From an uncultured Aquincola sp. (GTDB taxonomy: Bacteria; Pseudomonadota; Gammaproteobacteria; Burkholderiales; Burkholderiaceae): a stretch of DNA of 8,055 bases. Numbering within the stretch: the stretch's first letter is position 1; each line of letters begins with the position of its first letter. Under the pieces are notes generated by a model that was not told the origin of the DNA, searched no databases, and saw only the letters and a list, made by a program, of their open reading frames with translations. Made by a program: the position numbers and the translations under genes. Shown here one piece after another: positions 5,782-8,055 of this stretch. The stretch lies in the NCBI GenBank assembly GCA_937883885.1, contig CAKZXL010000633.1, positions 1-8,055 on the forward strand, given 5' to 3'.

Positions 5782-7110
5782 TCAGTACCCCCCGCCCGTC
5801 GACCCGGTGCGGTAGCGGTTGATCTCGAAGGTGCTCAGCGGCCCGGCCTGGTGGCCCCAGGCGCTGCGCAGGTAGCTCAGCAGCGTGGCCACTTCGTCGT
5901 CGTTGAGCACGGTGGCAAAGGGCGGCATGCCGTAGGGCCGCGGGTTGCCGGCGGTGGCGGGCGGAAAGCCGCCGGCCAGCACCACCCGCACCAGGTTGGC
6001 GGGCGGCTCCATCGTCACCGTGCGGTTGCCGGCCAGCCGGGGGTAGATGCCGGGCACGCCCTGGCCCTGCTCGCCATGGCAGCTGGCGCAGTGGTTGGCG
6101 TACAGCGTCTGGCCGCGGGCCAGGCGGTCGGCGCCCGCGGCAGCCGTTTCACGCCGGGGGGCCGGCGCCGGCTGCTGCGGCAGGCCGCGCAGGTAGGTGG
6201 CCATCGCGTTGAGGTCGTCGGTGCGCAGGTGCTGGGTGCTGTTGAGCACCACCTCCGCCATCGGCCCCACCACCGAGCCCTGCGGCGCCACGCCGTGCTG
6301 CAGCAGCGCCACCACGTCGGCCTGCGGCCATTCGGCCACGCCGGCCTGTTGCGGCGAGTTCAGCGCTGGCGCGTACCAGTTCTGCATCGGAATCAAGCCG
6401 CCGCCCAGGTCCAACGTGTTGCGGGTGGCGCCCAGCACGTTGCGGGCGGCATGGCAGGCGTTGCAGTGGCCCAGGCCCTGCACCAGGTACGCGCCGCGGT
6501 TCCATTCAGCCGACTGGCGGGTGTCGGGCTCGAAGCTGGCGGGGCGGAAGTACAGCGTGCGCCAGGCGGCCAGCGCCAGCTGGGTGTTCACCGGAAAGCG
6601 CAGCTCGTGCGGCCGCGCCGGCTGGGCCACCGGCGGCAGGCTGCGCAGGTAGGCGAACAACGCGTCCGAATCGGCTCGCGACACATGCGTGAGGTTGGGA
6701 TACGGAAAGGCCGGGTACAGCAGCCGCCCGTCGCGCGAGCGGCCCTCGTGCATCGCCAGCCAGAAGTCGTCGGCCGACCAGGCGCCGATGCCGGCCTGCA
6801 CGTCGGGCGTGAGGTTGGTGGTGTAGACGGTGCCGAACGGCGTGGGAATGCCCAGCCCGCCGGCGCCCGGCGCGCCGCCGCGTGCGGTGTGGCAGGCCAT
6901 GCAGTTGCCGGCGCGGGCCAGGTAGGCGCCCTGGGCCACCAGCTCGGCGCTGGGGGCCGGCAGCTGCGCCGCGGGGCGGGCCGCATCGCGGCCGTCGTGC
7001 AGTTCCCACAACACGCGGGCGCCGAACGCGGCGCCGGCCACCAGCACCACCGTGGCCACGCCCAGCAGGGCCCGGCGCAGCCGGCTGCGGGATGGGCGGG
7101 CGGCGCTCAT
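5782..7110 (-). CDS. Tri-heme membrane-anchored cytochrome c (AdhB-like dehydrogenase subunit family)
   Basis: Periplasmic electron carrier resembling the cytochrome subunits of membrane-bound alcohol, gluconate or aldehyde dehydrogenases, which pass electrons to quinone or a terminal oxidase. The 442 residues have a basic N-terminus and one hydrophobic anchor or signal (about 13-36). Three heme c sites follow: NCMACH (Cys70-His74), HCNACH (Cys216-His220) and HCASCH (Cys341-His345). Likely axial methionines are Met284 in VGPMAEVVLNSTQHL for heme 2 and Met395 in YGMPPFATVLNDDEV for heme 3. For heme 1 the usual place reads LYPAFPYPNLTHVS with no Met. Other family signs are FGTVYTTNLTPD (92-103), FWLAMHEG and NWYAPALNS. 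Length is near the usual 430-480. The ATG overlaps the TGA of the upstream di-heme gene (ATGA, 7107-7110), implying translational coupling. The dehydrogenase partner is not in the window, so the electron donor is unknown. Confidence 0.92.
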   Translation of the reverse strand: MSAARPSRSRLRRALLGVATVVLVAGAAFGARVLWELHDGRDAARPAAQLPAPSAELVAQGAYLARAGNCMACHTARGGAPGAGGLGIPTPFGTVYTTNLTPDVQAGIGAWSADDFWLAMHEGRSRDGRLLYPAFPYPNLTHVSRADSDALFAYLRSLPPVAQPARPHELRFPVNTQLALAAWRTLYFRPASFEPDTRQSAEWNRGAYLVQGLGHCNACHAARNVLGATRNTLDLGGGLIPMQNWYAPALNSPQQAGVAEWPQADVVALLQHGVAPQGSVVGPMAEVVLNSTQHLRTDDLNAMATYLRGLPQQPAPAPRRETAAAGADRLARGQTLYANHCASCHGEQGQGVPGIYPRLAGNRTVTMEPPANLVRVVLAGGFPPATAGNPRPYGMPPFATVLNDDEVATLLSYLRSAWGHQAGPLSTFEINRYRTGSTGGGY

Positions 7111-7841
7111 TTCGTGCCCTCCGGCAGGCCGCCGCAGCGCAAGGGCCAGCTGGGCGGTGGCACGGCCACCGGGTGGGTGTCGGCCGGCAGCGGCTGCGCG
7201 GCCAGGTAATGCGACACGGCGCCGATGTCTTCGGGCGCCAGGCTGCGCGCGATCTGGCCCATGCAGTCGGGCTCATGGGCCTTGCGTTGGCCGGTGCGCC
7301 AGGCGCCGAGCTGGGCATTGAGGTAGTCGCGCGGCAGGCCCAGCAGGCCGGGCACCGCGGGCGCAATGCCGGTGAGCGCCGCGCCATGGCAGGCGGCGCA
7401 GGCCGGGATCTTGCGGCCGGGGTCGCCCTGCGTCACCAGCCGCTGGCCGCGGGCGCGCTCTTCGGGCGTGCCGGTGGGCGCCTTGGGCGCGGGGTAGGGC
7501 AGGTCGAGGCTGGCGAAGTAGCCGGCGATCTCGTGCAGGTAGTCGTCGGTCAGCGGCACCAGCAGCTCGCTCATCAGCGCGTAGTGCCGGCGACCGTCGC
7601 GGAAGTTGGCCAGCTGGTTGTAGATGTAGCCGGCCGGCTTGCCGGCGATGCGCGGGTAGTAGCCGTCGCGGGCGGCCCGGCCTTCCTTGCCGTGGCAGGC
7701 GGTGCAGGCCTGCATGCGCTGGGCCATCGAGTCTTCCACCGCCGCGGGCGGGGCCGGCTGGGCGCTGGCCGGGCTGATGCAGGCGGCGGCGCCGGCCAGG
7801 CCGGCGGCCAGCAAGGCCAGCGTGTGCAGGAGTGAGGTCAT
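7107..7841 (-). CDS. Di-heme cytochrome c (cytochrome c4-like)
   Basis: Periplasmic electron-transfer protein built from two class I cytochrome c domains. The 244-residue precursor starts with a signal peptide (hydrophobic about 4-20) and a probable cleavage site after PASA (24-27). A Cys at 21 gives a poor lipobox match, so I do not call it a lipoprotein. Domain 1 has ACTACH (Cys46-His50), then YYPRIAGKPAGYIYNQLANF and Met90 as probable ligand before LTDDYLHEIAGYFASLDLP. Domain 2 has ACAACH (Cys148-His152), then APAVPGLLGLPRDYLNAQLG, an AHEPDCMGQIARSL stretch with Met194 as probable ligand, and a closing AVSHYLAAQ helix. Two non-heme cysteines (193 and 236) could form a disulfide. The repeat of PRIAGKPAGY/PGLLGLPRDY between the halves is the c4-type internal duplication. 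It overlaps the tri-heme gene downstream by four bases and follows the partial gene at the right edge after 42 bp, so all three may be one operon. Confidence 0.92.
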   Translation of the reverse strand: MTSLLHTLALLAAGLAGAAACISPASAQPAPPAAVEDSMAQRMQACTACHGKEGRAARDGYYPRIAGKPAGYIYNQLANFRDGRRHYALMSELLVPLTDDYLHEIAGYFASLDLPYPAPKAPTGTPEERARGQRLVTQGDPGRKIPACAACHGAALTGIAPAVPGLLGLPRDYLNAQLGAWRTGQRKAHEPDCMGQIARSLAPEDIGAVSHYLAAQPLPADTHPVAVPPPSWPLRCGGLPEGTK

Positions 7842-7883
7842 GCCACCGAGGTTAACTGCCCGGTGACCACCTTCGCTTCGACG

Positions 7884-8055
7884 TCAGCTGCGCAGCGGCG
7901 CGGTGGGCGAGTACACCGGGGCCACGCTGGGGGTGGTGGCCGGTGCCTGCGAGCTGGGCGGCTGGGGCGAATACACCGGTGCCGGCACGTTGGTGCGCGG
8001 CACGGTGCCGGCCGGCGCGCGGGTGACACGGGTCTTGCCGCCGCTGGTGACCAGG
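7884..8055 (-). CDS. C-terminal fragment of an unidentified proline-rich protein
   Basis: On the minus strand an open frame enters at the right edge and ends in TGA at 7884-7886, covering 56 complete codons plus the stop. The residues are rich in Pro, Ala, Ser, Thr and Val and contain APVYSP twice, exactly 20 residues apart, near the C-terminus ending PLRS. The underlying 18-base DNA copies (7906-7923 and 7966-7983) differ at only two positions. Third-position G/C bias, and the match to the strand and spacing of the next gene (42 bp), support a real gene whose start lies beyond 8055. The tail looks disordered, as in secreted or envelope proteins with low-complexity ends. Nothing in the fragment identifies a family; an envelope location is only a guess. 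Confidence 0.6.
   Translation of the reverse strand, partial: LVTSGGKTRVTRAPAGTVPRTNVPAPVYSPQPPSSQAPATTPSVAPVYSPTAPLRS
7906..7983 (-). repeat. Two 18-bp direct repeats encoding APVYSP
   Basis: GGCGAGTACACCGGGGCC (7906-7923, plus strand) and GGCGAATACACCGGTGCC (7966-7983) are 60 bp apart, in the same reading frame of the partial minus-strand gene, and both differences are silent. They are consistent with a small duplicated protein motif in a proline-rich tail. Confidence 0.7.

Noticed and set aside
5851..7835. Long plus-strand frames of 452 and 317 codons
   Set aside because: They are antisense to two cytochrome genes that together have five CxxCH sites.
7830..7841. Lipoprotein signal in the di-heme cytochrome (Cys21)
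   Set aside because: The residues before Cys21 are all Ala/Gly, with no Leu at -3, and a good signal peptidase I site (PASA) follows a few residues later.
7838..8029. 63-codon minus-strand open frame
   Set aside because: It overlaps the in-phase proline-rich coding end in another frame, and its composition (Arg, Pro, Cys) is shadow-like. The frame ending at 7884 has better coding bias and a repeated motif.

Overview
The window looks like a stretch of chromosome from a high-GC betaproteobacterium, most likely of the order Burkholderiales. This rests on strong G/C bias at third codon positions, long antisense open frames (typical of about 70% GC coding DNA), and protein types I associate with that group: an MdtAB-type RND pump, a DUF4197 protein, and a di-heme plus tri-heme cytochrome c pair. 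No tRNA, rRNA, CRISPR array, insertion sequence, phage gene or integration site is visible.

Layout from left to right. Positions 1-2828 (minus strand) hold an RND efflux operon, mdtA followed by mdtB. The mdtB reading frame is broken by an apparent single-base deletion near 1205, and its 3' part runs off the left end. Positions 2937-3449 (minus) encode a membrane-anchored TlpA/ResA-like thiol-disulfide protein. Only 11 bp away, facing the other direction, 3461-4144 (plus) encodes an exported DUF4197 protein. Its stop overlaps by 4 bp the stop of 4141-5280 (minus), a protein that reads as a histidine-kinase/receiver hybrid with its catalytic residues lost. A 237 bp gene-free gap (5281-5517) holds an operator-like tandem/inverted repeat and separates that gene from a divergent 79-codon conserved hypothetical (5518-5757, plus). 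Positions 5782-7841 (minus) hold two c-type cytochrome genes overlapping by ATGA: a di-heme protein first, then a tri-heme protein resembling cytochrome subunits of periplasmic dehydrogenases. The right edge (7884-8055, minus) is the proline-rich C-terminus of an unidentified protein.

How the genes work together: the RND pair would export drugs or other amphiphiles with an outer-membrane channel encoded elsewhere. The cytochrome pair would carry electrons from a periplasmic dehydrogenase, not encoded in this window, to the respiratory chain. The TlpA-like protein could serve thiol chemistry such as apocytochrome c reduction, but its separate position gives no direct support. I see no complete new system. 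The best candidates for follow-up are the doubly degenerate kinase/receiver protein with its repeat-bearing upstream region, and the frameshift in mdtB.
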